From: Weissella bombi
GTDB lineage: Bacteria > Bacillota > Bacilli > Lactobacillales > Lactobacillaceae
Direction: 5' to 3'
Length of the DNA: 64,000 nt
Assembly (NCBI RefSeq): GCF_900094835.1
Contig: NZ_FMAO01000001.1
Location: 1 to 64,000, forward strand
Part shown: in pieces, positions 17,217 to 24,884 of the stretch
Layout of the letters: every line of letters begins with the position of its first letter
Numbering within the stretch: the stretch's first letter is position 1
The notes under the pieces: generated by a model
What the model saw: the letters and a program-made list of their open reading frames with translations, nothing else
What the model was told of the DNA's origin: nothing
The model's database searches: none
Program-made: the position numbers and the translations under genes

Positions 17217-17852
17217 ATGAAAAGAGAAATTGCATTGGGTGACATAGCCACGATGAAAGCAGCAATCGCTGGTGGTATAAATCGTGTTGAATTAAATGCG
17301 CATTTGGAATTAGGTGGATTAACACCAGATTGGCAAATAGTGGCTGAAGCTGTAAAAATAGCACAAGCTGCAAATATTGATTTAGTTGTAATGGTTAGAC
17401 CACGAGCAGGTGATTTTAATTATAATTATGCTGAAATTGAAAATATGCGTCGGTCAATCTTATTGTTTAAAAGCCTAGGGGTTAAGATGGTTACCTTTGG
17501 TGTGGTGGATGAGAAGGGTCATTTAGCAAAAGGGAAAATGGTTAAATTAATTGAAGCTGCAAAACCAATGCATGTCGTATATCATATGGCTTTTGATGCC
17601 ATTGTACCTGCGTATCAACCACAGGCATTACAATGGTTGTATCAGTATGGTGTTATTCGCGTTTTGACACATGGTGGGCAGTTAAATGAGCAAATTGATG
17701 AAACTATCCATCACCTACAAGAAATCGTTGCTATGGCGCCTGAGAAGCTGATTATTATGCCTGGTGGTGGGATTACATATGAGAATGCGACGGATATCGC
17801 TGAAAAGTTAGGTGTTAATGAGGTTCACGGGTCTAAAATTATTGCATTATAG
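17217..17852 (+). CDS. cutC: CutC family protein
   Basis: A 211-residue TIM-barrel protein of the CutC family, named for copper tolerance in Escherichia coli although that role is disputed. VMVRPRAGDFNYN, FGVVDEKGHL, YHMAFDA, LTHGG and IMPGGGI are the family strands in order. The ATG follows GAGGATCC. A MarR-type gene follows after 38 bases; no copper-responsive operator is recognised. Confidence 0.9.
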   Translation: MKREIALGDIATMKAAIAGGINRVELNAHLELGGLTPDWQIVAEAVKIAQAANIDLVVMVRPRAGDFNYNYAEIENMRRSILLFKSLGVKMVTFGVVDEKGHLAKGKMVKLIEAAKPMHVVYHMAFDAIVPAYQPQALQWLYQYGVIRVLTHGGQLNEQIDETIHHLQEIVAMAPEKLIIMPGGGITYENATDIAEKLGVNEVHGSKIIAL

Positions 17853-17890
17853 TTATATTCATTAATAACATATTTATTTTGGAGATTGAT

Positions 17891-18307
17891 ATGAAAACAA
17901 TTTTTGAAGCGCTAAAACAAGCAGAAGCACAACATAAGTCTGTACTATTGACGATAACTAAAAATAATGGCATGACTATTGCCGAATGGAAGTTACTTAA
18001 TTTATTAGAAAAGCAAATTAATACGCAAGATAAATTGTCATCTGATACGGGCTTAGATCATTCAACATTGTCGCGTCAATTACATTCGTTGAATAGAAAA
18101 AAAATGATTATGAGTGAGTCAATTGGTCATAATAATCGGCAATTGCGTTATGAACTAACACTAGCTGGTTCTGATGCGTTGGTAGCAGCTAATACGCAAT
18201 ATTCAACTTTTCAAGACAAAGTTTTTCAATTATGGTCTGATGAAGAATTCAATATGTTACAGATTTTGTTAAATCGTCTAAATAAATCAATGAAAAAGCC
18301 ACTTTAG
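17891..18307 (+). CDS. MarR family transcriptional regulator
   Basis: A 138-residue winged-helix regulator. MTIAEWKLLNLLEK leads into the helix-turn-helix TQDKLSSDTGLDHSTLSRQLHSLNRKKMI, and the wing follows as NNRQLRYELTLAG. GGAG at 17881 lies 6 bases before ATG 17891; a TTG at 17879 overlaps that site and is rejected. Ligand and targets are unknown. No obvious palindrome flanks it, and its closeness to cutC may be only positional. Confidence 0.88.
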   Translation: MKTIFEALKQAEAQHKSVLLTITKNNGMTIAEWKLLNLLEKQINTQDKLSSDTGLDHSTLSRQLHSLNRKKMIMSESIGHNNRQLRYELTLAGSDALVAANTQYSTFQDKVFQLWSDEEFNMLQILLNRLNKSMKKPL

Positions 18308-18472
18308 GACAGTCAATTTAAGAAGTAAAATGAAAACATATTAAATTTATGTTATGATTTATCGAGTGACTAGGTCGTTTTATCTATTAAAATGATTTTT
18401 TGCTGATTTATATAGTCAGTAATTCATTGACGTTGTCTTAAGCGTCAAATGGTTTTGAAAGGATTTAATTAA

Positions 18473-19339
18473 ATGAAACTTGCAGTCGTTACTGATTCAA
18501 CTGCTTATTTGAGTCAGGAAGAAATTGATAAATATGATATAAAGGTTGTTTCTATGCCGGTTATTATTGATGGTGTAACCTATCGAGAGGGCATTGATAT
18601 TACAACTGAAGAATTCTATGATAAATTAATGACATCGTCAGAGTTTCCAACAACTTCGCAACCTTCATTAGGAACTTGGATATCATTAATTGACTCATTA
18701 AAAGAGGCCGGTTATGAAGGGGCCATTATTATCAATTTAGCCTCAACTATTTCGGGTACAGTGAATACTGTTGCAGGCTTAAATGACATGGTTGATGATT
18801 TTAATGTCTATGGTTATGATTCAAAGATTACAGTACGCTTGATGGGACATATGGTCATGAAAGCTGCTGAAATGGCACAATCAGGTCATGACATTACTGA
18901 AATTATTGATACTTTGGATAAGCTATCAGCTACAGTTGATGAGTGTTTTATTGTTGACGATTTACAAAATCTAGTTCGTGGTGGTCGTTTATCAAATGCA
19001 TCAGCATTTATTGGTACAATGTTAAAAATCAAACCACTGTTAACTTTTGATGATGAGACAAACCATATCGTACCTTTTGAGAAGGTACGATCAATGAAGA
19101 AAGCTATGCAACGTGCAGAAACGTTGTTTGCTGAAGCTAAAAACCAAGCTGATTATCCACTTCGTGCCATTGTTATTCAAGGAAATGATGAAGTAACTGG
19201 TAAAGCTTGGCATGATAAATTACAAAAAAAGTATCCGGATATGCGAATTGAGTATTCATATATCGGACCTGTAATCGGTGCCCATTTAGGAAAAGGTGCA
19301 CTTGCATTAGCATGGTTGCGTGATCCAGATTCACTTTAA
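18473..19339 (+). CDS. DegV family fatty-acid-binding protein (first copy)
   Basis: A 288-residue two-domain DegV protein. VVTDSTAYLS at the N-terminus, TTSQPS near residue 62, and VRGGRLS near 165 are the family lipid-binding signatures. DegV proteins (FakB in staphylococci) present fatty acids to the kinase FakA for incorporation of exogenous lipid. A related degV gene follows after 185 bases. AAAGGATTTAATTAA precedes the ATG. No fakA gene lies in this window. Confidence 0.92.
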   Translation: MKLAVVTDSTAYLSQEEIDKYDIKVVSMPVIIDGVTYREGIDITTEEFYDKLMTSSEFPTTSQPSLGTWISLIDSLKEAGYEGAIIINLASTISGTVNTVAGLNDMVDDFNVYGYDSKITVRLMGHMVMKAAEMAQSGHDITEIIDTLDKLSATVDECFIVDDLQNLVRGGRLSNASAFIGTMLKIKPLLTFDDETNHIVPFEKVRSMKKAMQRAETLFAEAKNQADYPLRAIVIQGNDEVTGKAWHDKLQKKYPDMRIEYSYIGPVIGAHLGKGALALAWLRDPDSL

Positions 19340-19348
19340 ACAAAAATT

Positions 19349-19388
19349 AAGCTGTTGCTATCTGCTATGTTGTGGGGTACGGCTTTTT
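19349..19388 (+). terminator. Terminator after first degV
   Basis: AAGCTGT (19349-19355) pairs with ACGGCTT through one G-T pair over a long loop and is followed by seven T. The stem is short, so strength is uncertain. Confidence 0.5.
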
Positions 19389-19455
19389 TTGTCTAAACTT
19401 GATGGTTTACATATGGTTATGGAAACTAGCTTATCGGCTTTTGTATATTACATAA

Positions 19456-19484
19456 TTGAAAAAGCAATTTAAAAATGAGATAAT
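19456..19484 (+). promoter_or_regulatory. Candidate promoter of second degV
   Basis: TTGAAA (19456-19461) and GATAAT (19479-19484) are separated by 17 bases. The start codon at 19525 would have a leader of about 35 bases. Confidence 0.5.
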
Positions 19485-19524
19485 TAGTTATATTGAAATA
19501 GAGAAAAACGGGGAAGTAAATATA

Positions 19525-20370
19525 ATGGCCCAAGTAAAAATTGTGACTGACTCTACGGCAATGCTATTGCCCGATGAGATTAAAAAATATCAAATTACAA
19601 TAATTCCACTAACTATTGTTGTTGACGGTGTGACATATCAAGATGGTGTTACGATTTCACCAGTTGAGTTTATGGATAAGATGGCAGCTGCCAAAAACTT
19701 ACCACAAACATCTCAACCAGCTTTAGGTGTGTTTACTGAATTATATGAACCTTTAGTTGCTGATGGTTCATCAGTTATTTCGATTCATTTGACGAAAGGT
19801 TTGTCTGGATCAGTTGATGCGGCACGTCAGGCAGCGATGATGGTAGATGGGGATATTACTGTTGTTGATTCTGATTTGATTGATCGTTCATTGGGGATGG
19901 TTGTCTTAGCTGCAGCTGAAAAGGCGGCTAGTGGCGCAACACGCGATGAGGTTTTGGCTGAAATTGAAGCAGTAAAAGCTAAAACTGAGCAATACGTGAT
20001 GGTTTCTAAATTAGACAATTTGGTTGCAGGTGGTCGTTTGTCAAAAACGGCAGGCTTGATTGCAGGTATGTTGAATATACGTGTTGGCGCACATGTATAT
20101 TCTGGAAATATTAATGTTGAAACAAAGGGTCGTGGTGCAAAGTCAACGAAGGCTTATATTAAAAAGATTACTGACATATTGCAGGCAGCTCCTAATGGTG
20201 TTCATGCTATTGGTATTTCAACGGCAGGTATTCCTGAAAAGCGTCAAGAATTGGGTGATCAATTGAAAGAAATGTTCCCTGATGCTCAAATTGTTTTGCA
20301 ACAGACAACGCCAATTGTTGCAACGCATACTGGAGATGGTGCTATTGGATTTAGTTATCAATTAAATTAA
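19525..20370 (+). CDS. DegV family fatty-acid-binding protein (second copy)
   Basis: A 281-residue DegV protein beginning MAQVKIVTDSTAML, with TSQPALG near 62 and VAGGRLSKTAGL near 160. It is clearly diverged from the first copy, so the two may prefer different fatty acids, as FakB1 and FakB2 do. The ATG at 19525 follows GGGGAAG. A longer in-frame reading from 19456 would begin within the promoter and is rejected. A strong terminator follows. Confidence 0.92.
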   Translation: MAQVKIVTDSTAMLLPDEIKKYQITIIPLTIVVDGVTYQDGVTISPVEFMDKMAAAKNLPQTSQPALGVFTELYEPLVADGSSVISIHLTKGLSGSVDAARQAAMMVDGDITVVDSDLIDRSLGMVVLAAAEKAASGATRDEVLAEIEAVKAKTEQYVMVSKLDNLVAGGRLSKTAGLIAGMLNIRVGAHVYSGNINVETKGRGAKSTKAYIKKITDILQAAPNGVHAIGISTAGIPEKRQELGDQLKEMFPDAQIVLQQTTPIVATHTGDGAIGFSYQLN

Positions 20371-20387
20371 TTAAAGTTAATAACTAC

Positions 20388-20420
20388 AAAATAGCGGGAC
20401 TCTCTAGTCCCGCTATTTTT
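20388..20420 (+). terminator. Rho-independent terminator after second degV
   Basis: AAATAGCGGGAC pairs perfectly with GTCCCGCTATTT around a TCTCTA loop and continues into T residues. Confidence 0.93.
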
Positions 20421-20484
20421 CGTGTTTTACTAAATATGGTAAAATAATGCATTAGGTTATATTGTTCAGAAAGGGGTTGTCTTT

Positions 20485-21357
20485 ATGTATAAAAAAATTA
20501 TGCGATGCTTAGTAGCAATGGGAACGGTTTTTTTGGTCAATATTTCAACGGTGGATGCAGCCAATAAAAAATCAATTAATTTTGTTGCAGTGGGCGATTC
20601 TTTAACTGAAGGAGTTGGGGATACAACTTCACAACAAGGATACACGAAACGAACGGCCCAAACGCTTACTGATAAATATAATGTTGGCGTTAAGACAGCA
20701 AATTATGGTAAAGCTGGTGATCGCTCTGATCAAATTTTGAAGCGAATTAAAGCTAATCCACGTGCGATTAAGCAATTAAAAAATGCAGACGTTATTACTT
20801 TGACAGTGGGTGGAAATGACCTGCAACAAACTTTATTTAAAGCAATTTTTTCAAAATCTAGGCAAGAAGTTACAAGGTATGTTTCACAAGCAATGCCAGA
20901 CTATACTGAAAATTTGACGTCTTTGGTTCAATTCATAAAAAAGCAAAATAAAGATGCACCAATTTATTTGTTTGGTAACTATAATCCGTTATATGTTTAC
21001 TTAGCTAATCGTGATGATTTAAATGCGGATGTGAAAATATATAATGATATTAATGCTAATTTAGCATCGGCGGATAAACAGGTACGATATGTTTCGACTT
21101 TTAAGACTTTAACATATGGTCAATATACAACCAAAAAAGACCGTGAAAAATTGCGAACATCTGCTAAATTAGCTAATCGTGGTTCTATAAATAATAGTAT
21201 GGTTACAAAAGCATTACAAGATAAAGCCAAAAGTGAGCGTAATCACTATATTACAACACAAGATCACTATCATCCGAATGATATTGGATACGATAAAATG
21301 AGTGATTTGTTGGTTAAAAAAATGGCAGTCAATAAACAGGAGTGGTTAAAAAAATAA
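20485..21357 (+). CDS. SGNH/GDSL-type esterase, YpmR-like, exported
   Basis: A 290-residue protein with an N-terminal signal segment (KIMRCLVAMGTVFLV, cleavage likely after VDA near 25). The GDSL block is VAVGDSLTEG with nucleophile S39. GGND (near 110) gives the oxyanion asparagine and DHYHPN near 265 the catalytic Asp/His. It resembles Bacillus YpmR, whose substrate is unknown. A YpmS-like gene abuts its stop codon. AAAGGGG precedes the ATG. Confidence 0.9.
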   Translation: MYKKIMRCLVAMGTVFLVNISTVDAANKKSINFVAVGDSLTEGVGDTTSQQGYTKRTAQTLTDKYNVGVKTANYGKAGDRSDQILKRIKANPRAIKQLKNADVITLTVGGNDLQQTLFKAIFSKSRQEVTRYVSQAMPDYTENLTSLVQFIKKQNKDAPIYLFGNYNPLYVYLANRDDLNADVKIYNDINANLASADKQVRYVSTFKTLTYGQYTTKKDREKLRTSAKLANRGSINNSMVTKALQDKAKSERNHYITTQDHYHPNDIGYDKMSDLLVKKMAVNKQEWLKK

Positions 21358-21975
21358 ATGACACAAAATAATATGCGATCAAGTACTGATGCATTAATTC
21401 GAACGGCACGTAGGCAAGGCGCTTTTAAAGGTGTTTTTGGGACGTTATTAGTGCTAGTTGTTGTCACAATCGGATTGTTGTTTATGCCACAGAGTCATAA
21501 ACATGTGACAGATACGAGACCAGAGATTGGTCAAGCTTCGTTTGAAGTTAGCATTAGTCGTAGAGAATTAAATGCCTTAGTGGAAAAATATATTAATGCG
21601 GATCCATCTTTGCGCAAGCAATTCCGCTTTGAAATGCAAAAAAAGGGAATGATGGTATATGGAACTTATAAACTGTTTGGGCAATCTGTTGATTTTGGTA
21701 TGCAAATGACGCCAGAGGTCACTAAAAATGGTGGTATTTTGTTACATGCTGATTCGGTTGCGGTAGGTCAGTTACCATTACCCGTGAAGTTTGTCATGAA
21801 CTATTTTGGTAAAAAATTTGATTTACCAAAATGGTTGGTCTTAGATTCACAAAAACGAACTTTATTAATTGATTTGGGTAAAGCACCAAAAGTACAAGGT
21901 GTTCGTGTAAAGGCAGTCCAGATTGATCCTAAAAACGATAAATTTGTATTTAGAGGAGGTTTTTCAGATAGATGA
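21358..21975 (+). CDS. YpmS family membrane-anchored protein
   Basis: A 205-residue protein with one transmembrane helix at about 24-44 and an extracytoplasmic domain with VSISRRELNALVEKYI and YGTYKLFGQSVDF, typical of YpmS/DUF2140. Function is unknown. Its ATG directly follows the TAA of the YpmR-like gene, and its TGA overlaps the next ATG, so the three genes are tightly coupled and probably cooperate at the envelope. Confidence 0.87.
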   Translation: MTQNNMRSSTDALIRTARRQGAFKGVFGTLLVLVVVTIGLLFMPQSHKHVTDTRPEIGQASFEVSISRRELNALVEKYINADPSLRKQFRFEMQKKGMMVYGTYKLFGQSVDFGMQMTPEVTKNGGILLHADSVAVGQLPLPVKFVMNYFGKKFDLPKWLVLDSQKRTLLIDLGKAPKVQGVRVKAVQIDPKNDKFVFRGGFSDR

Positions 21976-22193
21976 GACGATCATTTTTTCAATGGTTAAT
22001 GACGCAACGAAATCCAGTAACAAGTGATGAAGTTGAAAATTTCGCCAATGCAGCGTTTTATGATACACAATTTCCTAAACATACAGATGATTTTGATTTC
22101 GTATCACGATATTTAGAAGAGAACGCTACGTATTTACATAGTATGTCTATTTTTGATCAAGCATGGGCACAATATTTGACATCAGAAGAATAA
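21972..22193 (+). CDS. YozE family (UPF0346) protein
   Basis: A 73-residue protein matching the YozE SAM-like fold: SFFQWLMTQRNP at the N-terminus and FPKHTDDFDFVSRYLE in the middle. Function is unknown. The start overlaps the stop of the preceding gene in ATGA, and AGGAGG lies 11-12 bases upstream. Confidence 0.88.
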   Translation: MRRSFFQWLMTQRNPVTSDEVENFANAAFYDTQFPKHTDDFDFVSRYLEENATYLHSMSIFDQAWAQYLTSEE

Positions 22194-22215
22194 TGATAGT
22201 ATAGAGGAGTTTAGT

Positions 22216-23088
22216 ATGTCGCAAATTATACAATGGTTTCCAGGACACATGGCGAAAGCCTTTCGTTTAATGCGAGAAAACTTAAAGCATGTTGATATTG
22301 TTTTTGAGTTAGTAGATGCACGAATTCCATTATCGTCGCGTAATCCAGAATTAGATGAAGTTTTAGGTGATAAGCCGCGCTTAATTGTCATGACCAAAAC
22401 AGATTTAGCTGATCCAGAAAGAACAAGTGTATGGCGCAATTACTTTGAAGAACAAGGATTAACTGTTGTTTCTCTAGATACTCGTGGTCATAAAACACCA
22501 CAAATTATCACGAAAGCAGCACGCATAGTTTTAGCGGACAAATGGGCTAACTTGGCACAAAAAGGTGTTCAAGACAAAGCGATACGAGCATTAGTTGCGG
22601 GTGTGCCTAATGTTGGTAAATCAACCCTTCTAAATCACTTGGTTACTAAAAATGTCGCCATTACAGGAGATCGTCCAGGAGTTACCAAGAAATTGCAGTG
22701 GTTAAAGACACCAACTAATTTAGAATTATTAGATACGCCCGGAGTATTATGGCCTAAATTTACGGATCAACGAGTTGGTCAACATTTGGCAATGACAGGA
22801 GCGATTAAAGATCAATTAATTAATTTGGATGATATTGCATTAGCTGCTTTAAAATTCTTTAGGGAATATAATCCAGAAGCGATTGTAGCGCGCTATCATT
22901 TAAATGATGGTATTTGGGCAGCACAATCCGATGTAGATGTATTATTAACAATTACTCAAAAATTAGGCTTTAAAGATGATTATGATCGTGCTTCTGAACG
23001 TTTGTTACTTGATTTAAGGCGTGGTAAGTTAGGACGTTATACTTTGGAATTACCAAGTGATAATATTGGTGAAGTAGTAGATGACTAA
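22216..23088 (+). CDS. rbgA: Ribosome biogenesis GTPase RbgA (YlqF)
   Basis: A 290-residue circularly permuted GTPase needed for late 50S assembly. The order of motifs is the permuted one: G4 (TKTD near 58) comes before G1 (GVPNVGKST near 130) and G3 (DTPG near 174). The N-terminal QWFPGHMAKA is diagnostic. A C-terminal ANTAR-like RNA-binding region follows. It overlaps rnhB by 8 bases, a pairing conserved in Bacilli (ylqF-rnhB). Confidence 0.95.
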   Translation: MSQIIQWFPGHMAKAFRLMRENLKHVDIVFELVDARIPLSSRNPELDEVLGDKPRLIVMTKTDLADPERTSVWRNYFEEQGLTVVSLDTRGHKTPQIITKAARIVLADKWANLAQKGVQDKAIRALVAGVPNVGKSTLLNHLVTKNVAITGDRPGVTKKLQWLKTPTNLELLDTPGVLWPKFTDQRVGQHLAMTGAIKDQLINLDDIALAALKFFREYNPEAIVARYHLNDGIWAAQSDVDVLLTITQKLGFKDDYDRASERLLLDLRRGKLGRYTLELPSDNIGEVVDD

Positions 23089-23845
23089 CAAAGAAACAAT
23101 TGGCAACATAAAAGAGCTATTGCTTGATGAACCATCTGCAGAAGATATTGCACGATGGCGACAAGATCAGCGTGTTGGAGTGCAAAAATTACTGACGCAG
23201 TATGATAAACGGCAGGTTAAAAAGCAGCGCCAACAGCAAGCGTTTGAACATCGTTTAATGTTTGAAAAACAAGCTTGGCAACATGGTGCTCGATTAGCTG
23301 GGGTTGATGAAGTGGGCCGTGGACCATTAGCTGGACCAGTCGTTGCGGCAGCTGTTGTAATCGATGATTCGTTTGATATGACGATTGTACATGATTCTAA
23401 GCAGTTAACGGAAAAAACACGCCTAGGTCTTGACCAAGAATTACGTGAAAAAGTGGTTGATTTTGCTTTTGGAATTGTTGATGCATCAGAAATTGATCGT
23501 TTAAACATTTATGAAGCTTCGAGAGTTGCCATGCGTCAAGCAATTGAGGCATTACACACACCTATAGACGGGCTTTTAATTGATGCGATGACTGTTGATT
23601 TACCGTTACCACAGGAAAAATTAATTAAAGGTGATGATCGCAGTATTTCTATTGGTGCAGCATCTATTTTAGCTAAAAATTATCGTGATTCGTTAATGAA
23701 AGATTTTGCTAAAAAATTTCCAGGATATGGGTTTGAACATAATGCTGGTTATGGGACTGCTGAGCATCTAGCTGGTTTGGAAAAATTTGGTGTAACACCA
23801 ATTCATCGACAAACTTTTTCGCCAGTAAAAAAGTATTTAAATTAA
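23081..23845 (+). CDS. rnhB: Ribonuclease HII
   Basis: A 254-residue enzyme that cleaves RNA in RNA/DNA hybrids and at single misincorporated ribonucleotides. After an extension of about 70 residues, GVDEVGRGPLAGPV supplies the first two acidic ligands, HDSKQLT the next block and DAMTVD a further aspartate. The C-terminus has GYGTAEH. The start lies within rbgA. A long inverted repeat begins 6 bases after the stop and runs into dprA. Confidence 0.95.
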   Translation: MTNKETIGNIKELLLDEPSAEDIARWRQDQRVGVQKLLTQYDKRQVKKQRQQQAFEHRLMFEKQAWQHGARLAGVDEVGRGPLAGPVVAAAVVIDDSFDMTIVHDSKQLTEKTRLGLDQELREKVVDFAFGIVDASEIDRLNIYEASRVAMRQAIEALHTPIDGLLIDAMTVDLPLPQEKLIKGDDRSISIGAASILAKNYRDSLMKDFAKKFPGYGFEHNAGYGTAEHLAGLEKFGVTPIHRQTFSPVKKYLN

Positions 23846-23850
23846 TAAAC

Positions 23851-23914
23851 AAATCACGTTGTAAAACGTCTTTCCTATAAACGGAGGATGTTAAATGGAA
23901 CAACGTGATTTTTT
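23851..23914 (+). promoter_or_regulatory. Long hairpin enclosing the dprA ribosome site and start codon
   Basis: AAATCACGTTGT (23851-23862) is exactly complementary to ACAACGTGATTT (23900-23911). Inside, AACGTCTTTC (23865-23874) pairs with GGAGGATGTT (23883-23892) with three G-T pairs around an 8-base loop. The inner stem contains the GGAGG ribosome site. The ATG (23895) lies in the internal loop. Six T (23909-23914) follow the outer stem, as in a terminator. The structure could block dprA translation, end the rnhB transcript inside dprA, or both. Confidence 0.7.
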
Positions 23915-24761
23915 ATTGTGGCTAATGTTAGTACCGGGTTTGACTATTAAAGGTCGATATCGTATTTGGCAATATCTGCATCAAAATAGTTTTACAGTAA
24001 TACCTATACAGATGGTTTTAAAATTAAGTCAACTTAGTCATAAAAAACAACAAATTATTTTTGAGTGGTACCATCAGAGAAATTGGCAGGTAGAATTTCG
24101 GCGTATTAAGAGTTATCACTTTATTACCATATGTGATGAGAAATATCCTAAGTATTTGTCAACATGCATTGATGCACCTATTTGTTTATTTTATCAAGGT
24201 GATTTAGATTTACTATCTCAACCATTAATTGCAATTGTAGGCGCACGTAAAGCTACTGATTACGGTAAAAAAATTTTACACGCATGGGTACCGTATCTGA
24301 TAAAATCAGGTTTAACGACTGTTTCTGGGTTAGCACTAGGTATTGATGAATTAACACATCGTGCCACATTAACTGCGGGCGGTAAAACAATTGGTATTAT
24401 CGGAACGGGACTTGATTGGGCATATCCAAATCGTACTGACCGTCTGCAGGAGCAAGTTGCTATTCAAGGTTTATTAATATCTGAATATTTACCTTGGCAA
24501 AAACCTGAACGAAAAAATTTTCCTGAACGTAATCGTATTATAGCTGGGTTGAGTCATGTATGTTTGATTGTTGAAGCACAAAAAAGGTCAGGTTCTTTAA
24601 TAACGGCTATGATTGCTTTAGAGCAAAATCGCACTGTCATGGCTGTTCCAGGACGTATAGATACCCAGTGTTCAAGAGGAACAAATGAGTTAATTTTAGC
24701 TGGTGCAACACCAGTATTAGTGCCACAACAGATTGTGTTGGAATTTAAGAATTTCTATTAA
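23895..24761 (+). CDS. dprA: DNA-processing protein DprA
   Basis: A 288-residue protein that loads RecA on incoming single-stranded DNA during transformation. The Rossmann-like core has IVGARKATDYG, SGLALGIDELTHR, GTGLDWAYPNR, FPERNRIIAGLS and RSGSLITA, all characteristic. There is an N-terminal helical region but no C-terminal winged helix, as expected for the short Gram-positive form. GGAGG lies 7 bases before the ATG but is buried in the hairpin described separately. It lies between rnhB and topA, the usual Firmicute order. Confidence 0.95.
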   Translation: MEQRDFLLWLMLVPGLTIKGRYRIWQYLHQNSFTVIPIQMVLKLSQLSHKKQQIIFEWYHQRNWQVEFRRIKSYHFITICDEKYPKYLSTCIDAPICLFYQGDLDLLSQPLIAIVGARKATDYGKKILHAWVPYLIKSGLTTVSGLALGIDELTHRATLTAGGKTIGIIGTGLDWAYPNRTDRLQEQVAIQGLLISEYLPWQKPERKNFPERNRIIAGLSHVCLIVEAQKRSGSLITAMIALEQNRTVMAVPGRIDTQCSRGTNELILAGATPVLVPQQIVLEFKNFY

Positions 24762-24788
24762 TTGCTAAAAAAATAAGACTGTGAGCAT

Positions 24789-24818
24789 TTGGCAAATCTC
24801 AGGTTGATAGTGTATAGT
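24789..24818 (+). promoter_or_regulatory. Candidate topA promoter
   Basis: TTGGCA (24789-24794) and TATAGT (24813-24818) with an 18-base spacer. The leader to the ATG at 24885 would be about 60 bases. Confidence 0.45.
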
Positions 24819-24884
24819 ACAATACTGTTAGGTATAAAGACTAATTAAAATAAAAATAAATTATAAGAAAAGAGGTGCACGCAA

